Shown: piece by piece, positions 55,998-64,000 of the stretch
Layout: every line of letters starts with the position of its first letter
Numbering within the stretch: the first letter of the stretch is position 1
Assembly: GCF_002993285.1 (NCBI RefSeq)
Contig: NZ_CP027433.1
Location: 3,906,001 to 3,970,000 of the forward strand
Length of the DNA: 64,000 nucleotides
DNA from: Gordonia iterans
GTDB lineage: Bacteria > Actinomycetota > Actinomycetes > Mycobacteriales > Mycobacteriaceae
Direction: 5' to 3'
Notes under the pieces: model-generated
What the model saw: the letters and a program-made list of their open reading frames with translations, nothing else
Databases searched by the model: none
Told to the model about the DNA's origin: nothing
Translations under genes and position numbers: made by a program

Positions 55998-56615
55998 TCA
56001 GCGGGCGAGCCTCGCCCGATACTCGGCGACCTCGTCGTGCCCGGGCAGCAGGCCCGATTCGGCCGCCTCGGCCAGAGTGGGAGCGTCGCGGTCCTTCTCC
56101 GACAGCACGATTTCCATCAGCGTTCCGTCCCGGGCCACCGACGGCCACGGGATCGCGAGGGCGGGATCGAGTGGATCGATGCCGTGCTCGCCGCTCGGGT
56201 TGTAGCCGGCCGAGCAGAGATAGGTCACGGTGGATCCGTCCTCCAAGGAGCAGAATGCGTGGCCGAGGCCCTCGGAGAGATACACCGCCTTGCGGTCGGC
56301 GTCGTCGAGCAGCACCGCGTCGCACTGGCCGAAGGTGGGCGAACCGAGTCGGATGTCGACGATCACGTCGAGGACCGCCCCCTTCGCGCAGGTGACGTAC
56401 TTCGCCTGCCCGGGCGGAACGTCGGCGAAGTGGATGCCGCGGATCACACCCGCGGCCGAGACCGAGGTGTTCGCCTGCGCGAGGGTGAACTCATGCCCGA
56501 CCGCGTCGGACAGCGACTCGGCGGTGAAGCTCTCCAGGAAGACTCCGCGGTCGTCGTCGTACTGCACCGGGGTGAACTCCCACGCTCCGGGGATGGACAG
56601 CTCTCGTACCTGCAT
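55998..56615 (-). CDS. rmlC: dTDP-4-dehydrorhamnose 3,5-epimerase
   Basis: 205 residues, RmlC cupin fold. FLESFTAESLSDAVGHEFTLAQANTS-type N-terminus, VIRGIHFADVPPGQAKYVTC (catalytic His), VIVDIRLGSPTFGQ and YLSEGLGHAFCSLEDGSTV. It is the third step of dTDP-L-rhamnose synthesis, needed in mycolate bacteria for the rhamnose link between peptidoglycan and arabinogalactan. Downstream of rmlA on the same strand, separated by repeat copy C. Confidence 0.95.
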   Translation of the reverse strand: MQVRELSIPGAWEFTPVQYDDDRGVFLESFTAESLSDAVGHEFTLAQANTSVSAAGVIRGIHFADVPPGQAKYVTCAKGAVLDVIVDIRLGSPTFGQCDAVLLDDADRKAVYLSEGLGHAFCSLEDGSTVTYLCSAGYNPSGEHGIDPLDPALAIPWPSVARDGTLMEIVLSEKDRDAPTLAEAAESGLLPGHDEVAEYRARLAR

Positions 56616-56644
56616 GTGTTCCTTTCCGGGCAGCGAGCCCGCCT

Positions 56645-56742
56645 GTCCGTACTGTCACGTAGCTCCTCCGCCAGCGCGGTCGAACGGGAAGCGACCTGCA
56701 GTGTCGCACGGCTGACCGGATCCGTACGCCACAGTACGGACA
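56645..56742. repeat. Dispersed palindromic-end element, copy C
   Basis: 98 bp. Left GTCCGTACTGTCACGTAGCT, right TACGCCACAGTACGGAC. It starts 2 nt after the rmlA stop codon (on the minus strand) and occupies nearly the whole 129-bp gap to rmlC. The two arms could form a long hairpin in the rmlA-rmlC transcript. Confidence 0.8.
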
Positions 56743-56744
56743 GG

Positions 56745-57620
56745 TCACAGCTCCGGGCCGCGGTCGAGGACGTCGAGCAGGTAATCCCCGTACCCGGACT
56801 TGGCGAGATCGCCTGCCCGGGACCGCAGTTCGTCATCGTTCAAGTAGCCCATCCGCCAGGCGATCTCCTCGGGCACGGCGATCTTCATGCCCTGCCGCTG
56901 CTCGACGGTCCGCACGAAGTTGCCGGCATCCAGGAGCGAATCGAAGGTCCCGGTGTCCAGCCAGGCCGTGCCGCGCGGGAGCACCGTGGTGCGCAGACGT
57001 CCCTGGCGCAGGTACTCGGCGTTGACATCGGTGATCTCGTACTCGCCGCGAGCCGACGGACGCAGGCCCCGGGCGATCTCGACGACATCGGACGAATAGA
57101 AGTACAGCCCCGGGACCGCGTAGCGGGACTTCGGCTCGGCGGGCTTCTCCTCCAGGGAGATCACCCGGCCCTCACCGTCGAACTCGACGACGCCGTACGC
57201 CGACGGGTCGGCGACCCGGTAGGCGAAGATCGCGCCGCCGTCGACGTTCCCGAATCCCTGCAACTGGCTGCCCAGACCCGGTCCGTAGAAGATGTTGTCG
57301 CCCAGCACGAGCGCGACCGAGTCGTCGCCGATGTGGTCGGCGCCGATCACGAAGGCCTGCGCGAGACCGTTGGGCTCCGGCTGCTCGGCGAACGAGATCG
57401 AGATCCCGAAGCGGGAGCCGTCGCCGAGGAGGTACTCGAAGGCGGGGCGGTCGTGCGGGGTGGTGATCACCAAGACGTCACGGATCCCGGCCAGCATCAG
57501 CGTGGAGAGCGGGTAGTAGACCATCGGCTTGTCGTAGACCGGCACCAGCTGTTTGCTCACACCCTGCGTGATCGGGTGCAGGCGAGTCCCGGTGCCGCCG
57601 GCCAGGATGATTCCGCGCAT
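56745..57620 (-). CDS. rmlA: Glucose-1-phosphate thymidylyltransferase
   Basis: 291 residues from ATG 57620; the frame is open 15 codons further but [14 protein letters not shown] is the standard start. It makes dTDP-glucose. Motifs: [67 protein letters not shown] and [17 protein letters not shown]. First gene of a minus-strand pair with rmlC; divergent from rmlB across 58 bp. Confidence 0.97.
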   Translation of the reverse strand: MRGIILAGGTGTRLHPITQGVSKQLVPVYDKPMVYYPLSTLMLAGIRDVLVITTPHDRPAFEYLLGDGSRFGISISFAEQPEPNGLAQAFVIGADHIGDDSVALVLGDNIFYGPGLGSQLQGFGNVDGGAIFAYRVADPSAYGVVEFDGEGRVISLEEKPAEPKSRYAVPGLYFYSSDVVEIARGLRPSARGEYEITDVNAEYLRQGRLRTTVLPRGTAWLDTGTFDSLLDAGNFVRTVEQRQGMKIAVPEEIAWRMGYLNDDELRSRAGDLAKSGYGDYLLDVLDRGPEL

Positions 57621-57678
57621 GCGGCAAGCGTAGCGGTAGAGTCGGCCGCAACGACCACTCGACAAAGGGAAGCCTTAG

Positions 57679-58689
<1,011 letters not shown>

Positions 58690-58719
58690 GATGTCCGCCC
58701 CGAGACCACCCCGGCAGGT

Positions 58720-58974
58720 GAGCCCCGTCCCCGCCACCTGCCCCGTCCCGCCCTTCGAGCCCGTCCCCGCCCCTCGTCCCCGCCCTTCGAGCCCGTCCCC
58801 GCCCCTCGTCCCCGCCCTTCGAGCCCGTCCCCGCCCATTGAGGCCTTACCCGCCCCCGCCCCTTGAGGACTTCTCCGCCCCTTGAGCCTGTCCCCGCCCT
58901 GAGACCTTCCCCGCCCCTTGAGGCCTTCCCCGCCCCTTGAGGCCTTCCCCGCCCCTTGAGCCTGTCGAAAGGAA
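58720..58974. repeat. Dispersed repeat cluster, CCCGCCCTTCGAGCCCGTCC form
   Basis: About ten short units CCC(G)CCCTTGAGCCTGTCC/CCCTTCGAGCCCGTCC fill the 289-bp gap between rmlB and galE. The last ends TTGAGCCTGTCGAAAGGAAT, and its AAAGGA serves as the Shine-Dalgarno of galE. No other gene visible. Confidence 0.88.
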
Positions 58975-58978
58975 TCCC

Positions 58979-59995
58979 ATGCGCGTACTGGTGACTGGAG
59001 GAGCCGGCTACATCGGCTCCCACACCGCCCTGCAGCTGCTGGCCGCCGGTCACGAGGTGGTGATCGCCGACGACTTCAGCAACGCCAAGCCCTCGGTGAT
59101 CGAGCGGATGGAAGCTCTTGCCGGGCAAACGATTCCGGTTCACCGCGTCGACCTGACCGATCGCGCGGCGACCGAGGCGGTGTTTGCGGCCGAGCCGATC
59201 GACGCGGTGATCCACTTCGCGGGCTTCAAGGCCGTCGGCGAGTCCGTCGCGCAGCCGCTGGACTACTACGAGAACAACCTGGATTCCACGTTCTCGGTGC
59301 TTCGCGCCATGGACACGCACGGGGTCCGGAAATTCGTGTTCTCGTCCTCGGCGACGGTGTACGGCGAGAACCCGGTGCTGCAGCGCACCGAAGACATGCC
59401 CACCTCGGCCACCAATCCGTACGGCTGGACCAAGGTGATGATCGAGCAGGTCTTGCGGGACGTCTCGGTGGCTGACGACACCTGGCGGATCGCCGTGCTC
59501 CGCTACTTCAACCCGGTCGGCGCACATCCGAGCGGGCAGATCGGCGAGGATCCCAGTGGGTACCCGAACAACCTGATGCCGTTCATCACGCAGGTCGCCG
59601 TCGGCCGGCGCGAAAAGCTCTCGGTGTTCGGCGACGATTACGACACCGTCGACGGCACCGGCGTACGGGACTACATCCACGTCGAGGATCTGGCTGCCGG
59701 GCACATCGCGGCCCTGGACCGGCTCGACGTCGTCGACGATCCCTGGTCGGTATGGAATCTCGGTACCGGCCAAGGAATTTCGGTACTGCAGCTGGTCGAT
59801 GCGTTCGCGCGGGCGAGCGGCCGGGACATCCCCTACGAGGTCGCCCCGCGCCGGCCCGGCGACCAAGCCGCCAACTGGGCCGATCCGGCCAAGGCGAATG
59901 CCGAGCTCGGCTGGGCGACCACCCGCTCGGTCGACGACATGTGCGCCGACTCGTGGCGCTGGCAGTCGCAGAATCCGAACGGCTATCCGGACTGA
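58979..59995 (+). CDS. galE: UDP-glucose 4-epimerase
   Basis: 338 residues from ATG 58979, with AAAGGA supplied by the last dispersed repeat. VTGGAGYIGSHTALQLL (NAD site), SSSATVYGE and YGWTKVMIE (Tyr/Lys pair), LRYFNPVGAHPSGQIGEDP. Interconverts UDP-glucose and UDP-galactose, the galactan precursor of mycolate cell walls. The stop lies 13 nt inside the convergent MFS gene. Confidence 0.96.
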   Translation: MRVLVTGGAGYIGSHTALQLLAAGHEVVIADDFSNAKPSVIERMEALAGQTIPVHRVDLTDRAATEAVFAAEPIDAVIHFAGFKAVGESVAQPLDYYENNLDSTFSVLRAMDTHGVRKFVFSSSATVYGENPVLQRTEDMPTSATNPYGWTKVMIEQVLRDVSVADDTWRIAVLRYFNPVGAHPSGQIGEDPSGYPNNLMPFITQVAVGRREKLSVFGDDYDTVDGTGVRDYIHVEDLAAGHIAALDRLDVVDDPWSVWNLGTGQGISVLQLVDAFARASGRDIPYEVAPRRPGDQAANWADPAKANAELGWATTRSVDDMCADSWRWQSQNPNGYPD

Positions 59996-61248
59996 TCGGC
60001 TGACCGCACCAGCACGTCCTCTTCCCGGTGGTCGCGCTTCGCGCCGGTCGGGATCTCGACTCCGATTGACCGGCGGGTGAGGCGGAACCCGCCGAGTACC
60101 ACTGCCAGGCACAACAAAGCCACGACGGCACCGAAGATCAGCATGGCAGGATAGCCGACGTCGAACCTTCCGTGGATCCACGCCATGATCGCCGGGCTGG
60201 CGAAGCCGAGGTAGGTGAGACCGTAGAAGACTGCGGTAAGACCGGCGAGATCGTTCGGGCCCGCCATCCGTTGTGTCGCAAGAAGTCCCGAGATCAGGGT
60301 CATGCCGTAGCCGCACCCGAGGAGGGCGGCTGCTGCGATCCCGAGGGGCACGGTGAGGACGCGCGCGGCGACAGCGGCAAGCACCATGCCGGCGGCGACG
60401 AGGAGCATCGCGACCACCGTTCCGCGAGGCGACCCGGGCGTGTCCACGCGGCGACCGACGGTCTGCACCACGAATCCGGCGGAGAGCCCGACCAGGCAGC
60501 ACACGCCCGCGAACACGATCTCCCAGCCGCCGGTCTCCACAGTGAGCAGCGCCGGGATCACCGCGTAGGCCACGGCGCAGGTACCGAACACCCATGGGGC
60601 GGCGGGCGCGACCTGGAGCCAGAACTGCGGCTTCAGGGCAGACGGGATCTTCAGGTCGTCGATCAATCGCCCAGCTGCCGAGCCTTCCCGGGTCTCCGCG
60701 GTGGGGACGAGCAGTACGAAAGACACGACGGCCAGTGCGATGTTGACCAGGTATGCCAGCTGATTCGGCCACGGTCCCCACTGCGCCAGCACGGCGGCCA
60801 TCGCCGCGCCGAGCCCGAATCCGGCGGTGAGGCTGAGGGCGGCACGACGAGCCCCGGCGGTGACCGTCGCGCCGTCGCGGTCGGACAGCTCCTTGATCCA
60901 GCTGCCGCCCACCGCCATCGCCAGGCCGAGCGCGATGCCGCTGAGCACCCGGCCGGCCGCCAGCAGTGGAACCGAATGAGCACCGGCCGCGAGCAGCGCC
61001 GAACCGGCGGCGGCGATGACCGGCGAGGGCAGCATCAATCGGCGGCGGCCGAACCGGTCCGACAGCGGGCCGCCGATGAGCAGCGCCGGAACGATCCCGA
61101 GCACATAGGTGAACAGCAGCGCGTCGACCACCACCTCGGACACGTGCGACTGCGACCGATACATCACCAGCAGCGGAGTGAACTCGTTGCCGCCCCACGC
61201 CGCGGTGAAGACTGCCAGGCTGACGCCCATCCAGGGCCGCACACTCAT
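59983..61248 (-). CDS. MFS transporter
   Basis: 421 residues, about 12 helices, with the MFS loop motif GGPLSDRFGRRRLMLP near residues 59-74 and a second RxGRR-type loop (QTVGRRVD). Closest in feel to actinobacterial drug/solute exporters of ~400 residues. ATGA overlap with the upstream GntR gene; probably regulated by it. Its last 13 bp overlap galE on the other strand. Confidence 0.9.
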   Translation of the reverse strand: MSVRPWMGVSLAVFTAAWGGNEFTPLLVMYRSQSHVSEVVVDALLFTYVLGIVPALLIGGPLSDRFGRRRLMLPSPVIAAAGSALLAAGAHSVPLLAAGRVLSGIALGLAMAVGGSWIKELSDRDGATVTAGARRAALSLTAGFGLGAAMAAVLAQWGPWPNQLAYLVNIALAVVSFVLLVPTAETREGSAAGRLIDDLKIPSALKPQFWLQVAPAAPWVFGTCAVAYAVIPALLTVETGGWEIVFAGVCCLVGLSAGFVVQTVGRRVDTPGSPRGTVVAMLLVAAGMVLAAVAARVLTVPLGIAAAALLGCGYGMTLISGLLATQRMAGPNDLAGLTAVFYGLTYLGFASPAIMAWIHGRFDVGYPAMLIFGAVVALLCLAVVLGGFRLTRRSIGVEIPTGAKRDHREEDVLVRSADQSG

Positions 61249-61943
61249 CGTCGCGCTCCCGGCAGCTCGTGGACGCCGGCCAGGTGCTCGCGGAGGAGCC
61301 GATCGAACGCGTCGGCGTCACCCGCGGCGATCGCGTCGGCCAGGGCGGCATGGTCGTCGCGGATGCGCCGTGCCACCGCAGGGTCGCGGTGCACGCTCGC
61401 GGCCGTCATTCGACGACGACGCTCGCCGAGCGACGTGTAGAAGCCGGTGAGGAGGCTGTTGCGTCCGGCTTCGACGATCAGCTGGTGGAACTGCGTGTCG
61501 ATGCGAGCGAACTCCTCACCGCGGGCACCGTTGTGCTCATCGAGATTCGCACGCAGGGCGGCGACAAGCTCAGCGGCCCCGTCTTCCCGAGCGACGACGT
61601 CGCGCACCGCATGCCCCTCGATCAGCAGACGGGCGTCGAGCACCTCGCGTGCTTCACGCTCGCCGATCGGCACGATCAGCGCACCGCGTTTGGGGTACAG
61701 GCGCATCCAGCCCTCGGCGGAAAGTCGGAGGAAGGCCTCCCGCACCGGGGTGCGACTCACCTGACAGCGGTCGGCGATCTCGCCTTCGCTGACCAGTTCG
61801 CCACCGGCGAGCTCGCAGGTCAGGATGAGTTCCTTGACCTCGTCGTACACCCGCTCCGCGGCTGAATACGCCTTAGACACAAGTTGTACGTTAGCTCGCT
61901 CCACCCGGTTTTGCCCAGTCCGAGGGTCAGTCGGTACGATCAT
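61245..61943 (-). CDS. GntR/FadR-type transcriptional regulator
   Basis: 232 residues. Winged helix at ~30-95 (YDEVKELILTCELAGGELVS; EIADRCQVSRTPVREAFLRL; LYPKRGALIVPI) followed by the helical FCD ligand domain (DTQFHQLIVEAGRN with metal-ligand-type D/H; REHLAGVHE). ATG 61943 has a poor RBS; a GTG at 61880 (VSKAYSAAERVYDEV) is an alternative. ACAAGTTGT at 61879-61887 is a small palindrome that may be its operator. Coupled to the MFS gene. Confidence 0.88.
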   Translation of the reverse strand: MIVPTDPRTGQNRVERANVQLVSKAYSAAERVYDEVKELILTCELAGGELVSEGEIADRCQVSRTPVREAFLRLSAEGWMRLYPKRGALIVPIGEREAREVLDARLLIEGHAVRDVVAREDGAAELVAALRANLDEHNGARGEEFARIDTQFHQLIVEAGRNSLLTGFYTSLGERRRRMTAASVHRDPAVARRIRDDHAALADAIAAGDADAFDRLLREHLAGVHELPGARR

Positions 61944-61968
61944 TCCCGCTGCCTCTCGCAGGAAGCAC

Positions 61969-62041
61969 GCCGCCTTAGCTCAGTCGGCAGAGCGATTCAC
62001 TCGTAATGAATAGGTCGGGGGTTCGATTCCCCCAGGCGGCT
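61969..62041 (+). tRNA. tRNA-Thr (anticodon CGT)
   Basis: 73 nt. Acceptor arms GCCGCCT and AGGCGGC, D-arm GCTC-AGTCGGCA-GAGC, anticodon stem ATTCA/TGAAT with loop CTCGTAA (anticodon CGT at 62002-62004), T-arm GGGGG-TTCGATT-CCCCC. CCA is not encoded; discriminator base T. Prophage-type genes begin ~100 bp downstream. Confidence 0.97.
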
Positions 62042-62049
62042 CGGAGAAC

Positions 62050-62080
62050 GGCCAGGTCAGAGACGTTTTCTGACCTGGCC
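62050..62080 (+). terminator. Hairpin terminator downstream of tRNA-Thr
   Basis: GGCCAGGTCAG pairs perfectly with CTGACCTGGCC (11 bp) around a 9-nt loop AGACGTTTT, 8 nt past the tRNA; TTCGTCGTT follows. It can end the tRNA transcript and, on the other strand, the integrase transcript. Confidence 0.85.
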
Positions 62081-62136
62081 TTCGTCGTTCCGGGACACTC
62101 GATCCCCGGAATATCCCCGGAATTGGATCACGGCAA

Positions 62137-63027
62137 TCACGTCTCCGACTCCTTCCACACGATGTCGAGGCGGTCGGCGCCCGTGCGGCCGGGTTTGCGG
62201 GCGGCGACGTCGACGTGGTCGATGAGGAGGTTGAGGACGGCGCGGTGGTCTTTCATCGTCGCGTCGGTCCACCACTGCACCACATCAGCCGGGGCGAGAG
62301 ACGGCATGGCCTTGGCGACCACCGCGGCGTCGAGGGCTGCCTCCGCTTCGGCCTTGCGGCGGCGTGCTGCGGCCATGCCGGCCTCGAAGGCCGCAGGGTT
62401 CCCGCCCGCACCGAACTCCTCGGCGAGGCGCACCATCCGGGCGTCGCAGTCAGCGATGATGTCGCGTTGCGCGTCGACGCTGTGGAGGGCGGCCGAGAGG
62501 GCGTCGAGCCAGCCAGTCGAGGTCAACCGGACGAGGACGCGTTCGGTGATCTCAGTTTCGGCGATCGCCTGCTGGATGCGGACACCCTTACAGTCGGTGT
62601 CTCCGCACGAGAACGCGTCCCCGCCGGTCCAGTAGAGCGGGCCGCCGCAGCGTCCGCATCGCAGCAGCCCCGCGAGGAGAGTTTCGCGGTGCCGGGTGGG
62701 CGCGAACCGCTGCCGGTCTTCGCTGCGCATGACCGCCTGCAGGGCGTTCCAGGTGTCCAGGTCGAGAATCGGGGGCGCGTCGGGATTGTCGATCAGCTGG
62801 CCGTCGCGGGCCTGCCGCTTCCCGATGAGGCGCGGGTTCTTGAGGAGCCTGCCGAGGGTCGGGGTGGACCATCGGGCGCCGGTCACGGTCGGTATGCCGC
62901 GCTCGTTGAGGTCTTTGACGAGGTGGGCTGTCGGTGTGCCGGCGATGGTCTTGGTGGCGAGGTCGCGGATTACGTCGGCTTCGGCTGGGACGATCTGGCC
63001 GCCGTCCCATCCGTATGCGCGACTCAC
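62137..63027 (-). pseudogene. Serine recombinase (integrase), N-terminal catalytic domain missing
   Basis: 296 residues from GTG 63027. It holds the recombinase domain (RAYGWDGGQIVPAEADVIRD; NERGIPTVTGARWSTPTLGR; NPRLIGKR), the zinc ribbon (CGRCGGPLYW and CGDTDCKG) and the coiled-coil end of large serine integrases. The ~150-residue resolvase domain with the nucleophilic serine is absent: the frame starts exactly at the recombinase domain and no in-frame start or resolvase sequence exists upstream. A 40-bp palindrome lies 9 bp before it. Probably an inactive prophage integrase. Confidence 0.88.
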
Positions 63028-63035
63028 GACCGACC

Positions 63036-63075
63036 GATCCGATAGGTAAACGTCATGACTGTAACCTACCGGATC
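63036..63075. other. 40-bp imperfect palindrome at the truncation point of the integrase
   Basis: Halves GATCCGATAGGTAAACGTCA and TGACTGTAACCTACCGGATC match in 16 of 20 positions when folded, with GTCATGAC at the centre. Size and symmetry are those of serine-integrase attachment sites (about 40-50 bp inverted repeats around a 2-bp core) or of a large dimeric operator. It lies between the truncated integrase and the next phage gene. Confidence 0.7.
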
Positions 63076-63078
63076 GGG

Positions 63079-63540
63079 TCAGATGAGGTCGCGGAGTCGC
63101 TCAGGCGGATCTGGTATCGGGTGGTCGGGGTCGATGCGGCGGATCGCGTCGACCAGCACCCGGATGTACCCGATCGCCGCCCACATCCGCTGATTCGCCA
63201 ACGTCAGGCTCGCTTTGAGTTCGGCGACTTCGGCGCGGACTTCGGCGATCTGGGCGCGGTGCTGCTCACGGTCACGCTCGGCGTCGGCGGCCAGGCCCTC
63301 GTACCGGCGGGTCAACCGGGCGATCTCGGCGTCATCGATCCGCGCCGACGGTGGGTCCGTCATCTCCAAGAGTTTCCGGGTCTTCCGTGTCTGCCACCAG
63401 CGGCCTGCCGCGCCGAGGGCACCGGGGAGCGCCGCGGCGGTCTTGGTGAACAGCAGCGACAGGCCGGCGGGGCCGCCGACGAGCATGAGGAGCAGCCACA
63501 CCGGCCACGGCACCCCGGCTGGCGGGGTGTCCCAGTCCAT
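63079..63540 (-). CDS. Phage-type small membrane protein with coiled coil
   Basis: 153 residues from ATG 63540 (overlaps the preceding stop by 4 nt). One N-terminal helix (PWPVWLLLMLVGGPAGLSLL), a second short hydrophobic stretch, then a predicted coiled coil (DAERDREQHRAQIAEVRAEV). This topology and position beside an integrase are usual for membrane proteins near the lysis cassette of actinobacteriophages. Function not known. Confidence 0.7.
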   Translation of the reverse strand: MDWDTPPAGVPWPVWLLLMLVGGPAGLSLLFTKTAAALPGALGAAGRWWQTRKTRKLLEMTDPPSARIDDAEIARLTRRYEGLAADAERDREQHRAQIAEVRAEVAELKASLTLANQRMWAAIGYIRVLVDAIRRIDPDHPIPDPPERLRDLI

Positions 63541-63980
63541 CAGACCTCCCGGCGGCAGGGCTGCACGCACTCCGGCGGCGGTTCGACCTGCATCCAGTAG
63601 CCGAGCGCGGCACCCCACGACGCGATCCCGACCGCCGCGTACAGCCACGGCCACCGGAAACCGCCGTCTCCGTCGATCGTCTCGACGGCGATACCGGCGC
63701 TGAGGGTGATCATCAGGGCGCCGCCGACGTGGAGGCCGCCGATCGCGACGTGCCGCCACCGGCCGACGTAGCCGACGAGGGTGAGGAGCCCGGACACTAC
63801 GAGCGCGAGACCCCACACCCAGATCGGGGCTGCTAGCTCGATCTGGGTGAGCGCGGTCGACGACTCGCCGAGCAGGTAGTCGACGCCGACGACGAGCACC
63901 GACAGCGGGATCACGCCGACGACGACGGTGCGCCACCGCTCGGGGATGAGTGGCCGCCATTGGCCGCGGCGGATCCTCAC
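63540..63980 (-). CDS. Phage-type four-helix membrane protein, possible holin-region gene
   Basis: 146 residues from GTG 63980; the frame stays open to the window edge, so the true start may lie beyond. Four hydrophobic segments (VVVGVIPLSVLVVGVDYLL, WVWGLALVVSGLLTLVGYV, VGGALMITLSAGIAVETI, WLYAAVGIASWGAALGYWM). Coupled to the next gene. Similar small membrane genes lie at the end of tail/lysis modules in Gordonia and mycobacterial phages, but no specific family is recognised. Confidence 0.6.
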   Translation of the reverse strand: MRIRRGQWRPLIPERWRTVVVGVIPLSVLVVGVDYLLGESSTALTQIELAAPIWVWGLALVVSGLLTLVGYVGRWRHVAIGGLHVGGALMITLSAGIAVETIDGDGGFRWPWLYAAVGIASWGAALGYWMQVEPPPECVQPCRREV

Positions 63981-64000
63981 GGCTCGCGCCGCCGCTTCCC

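Noticed and set aside
62095..62125. Tandem ATCCCCGGAAT repeats downstream of the tRNA as an att core
   Set aside because: Only two short copies, no match to the tRNA 3' end or to the 40-bp palindrome; the other prophage boundary is outside the window.

Overview
The window is about 68-70% GC by eye, densely packed, and reads as the chromosome of a mycolate-type actinobacterium (order Mycobacteriales). The lines of evidence are an F420-dependent glucose-6-phosphate dehydrogenase, the RmlA/B/C plus GalE cell-wall sugar genes, an MTB12-type antigen domain, a DivIVA-motif protein, IdeR-like boxes, and a gene order (psd, pssA, YbdK-type ligase, SodC-like, LytR_C protein, DUF3263, def, GNAT, xthA, MTB12-like, thiC, thiD) that matches from memory the Rv0422c-Rv0437c neighbourhood of Mycobacterium tuberculosis. 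Gordonia or a close relative is my guess for the genus; that is inference.

Layout. 1-6.4 kb: a LytS/LytTR two-component system followed by two small-membrane-protein plus Na+/solute-symporter pairs, separated by a four-repeat DivIVA-motif protein. 6.4-10.8 kb: a truncated 2-hydroxyacid dehydrogenase, an amidase and a pair of acyl-CoA dehydrogenases. 10.8-13.8 kb: DUF350 protein, SRPBCC protein, then coupled psd-pssA (phosphatidylethanolamine synthesis). 14.0-21.3 kb: a lipoprotein and a full Mrp cation/proton antiporter operon (A/B fusion, C, D, E, F, G), every gene overlapping the next by 4 nt. 21.5-32.7 kb: the M. tuberculosis-like block, into which a secreted RNase and its barstar-type inhibitor have been inserted; thiC carries a TPP riboswitch and is coupled to thiD.

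32.7-38.7 kb: a five-gene minus-strand run of degenerate ABC-type ATPase, YhgE/Pip membrane protein, glutamate decarboxylase, six-helix membrane protein and AraC regulator. 39-43.2 kb: HAD hydrolase, Thr-rich membrane protein, fgd, acyl-CoA dehydrogenase. 43.4-47.8 kb: a single-module Pls-type peptide synthetase whose adenylation pocket reads as lysine-like, coupled to a small anchored protein. 48-55.9 kb: M1 peptidase, two DUF1254/1214 proteins, a frameshifted SulP transporter, a SfLAP/GAP-family protein, and a MerR regulator with an aldo/keto reductase. 56-60 kb: rmlC, rmlA, rmlB, galE. 60-62 kb: MFS exporter with its GntR regulator, tRNA-Thr(CGT). From 62.1 kb to the edge: a prophage edge with an N-terminally truncated serine integrase, a 40-bp palindrome and two phage-type membrane genes.

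Two families of short repeats run through the window. One is a ~100-bp element with inverted ends related to GTCCSTACYGTGACGTA (three copies, all placed at or just after stop codons). The other is a variable family built around TTGAGC...GTCGAAA, found in about ten clusters; it fills most intergenic gaps and has apparently entered coding sequence in frame in mrpC and thiD, with a similar-looking 36-bp tandem repeat in the GNAT gene. These repeats, the lysine-like Pls synthetase, the degenerate ATPase/YhgE/GadB cluster, the SodC homologue without metal ligands, and the palindrome at the truncated integrase are the most unusual points.
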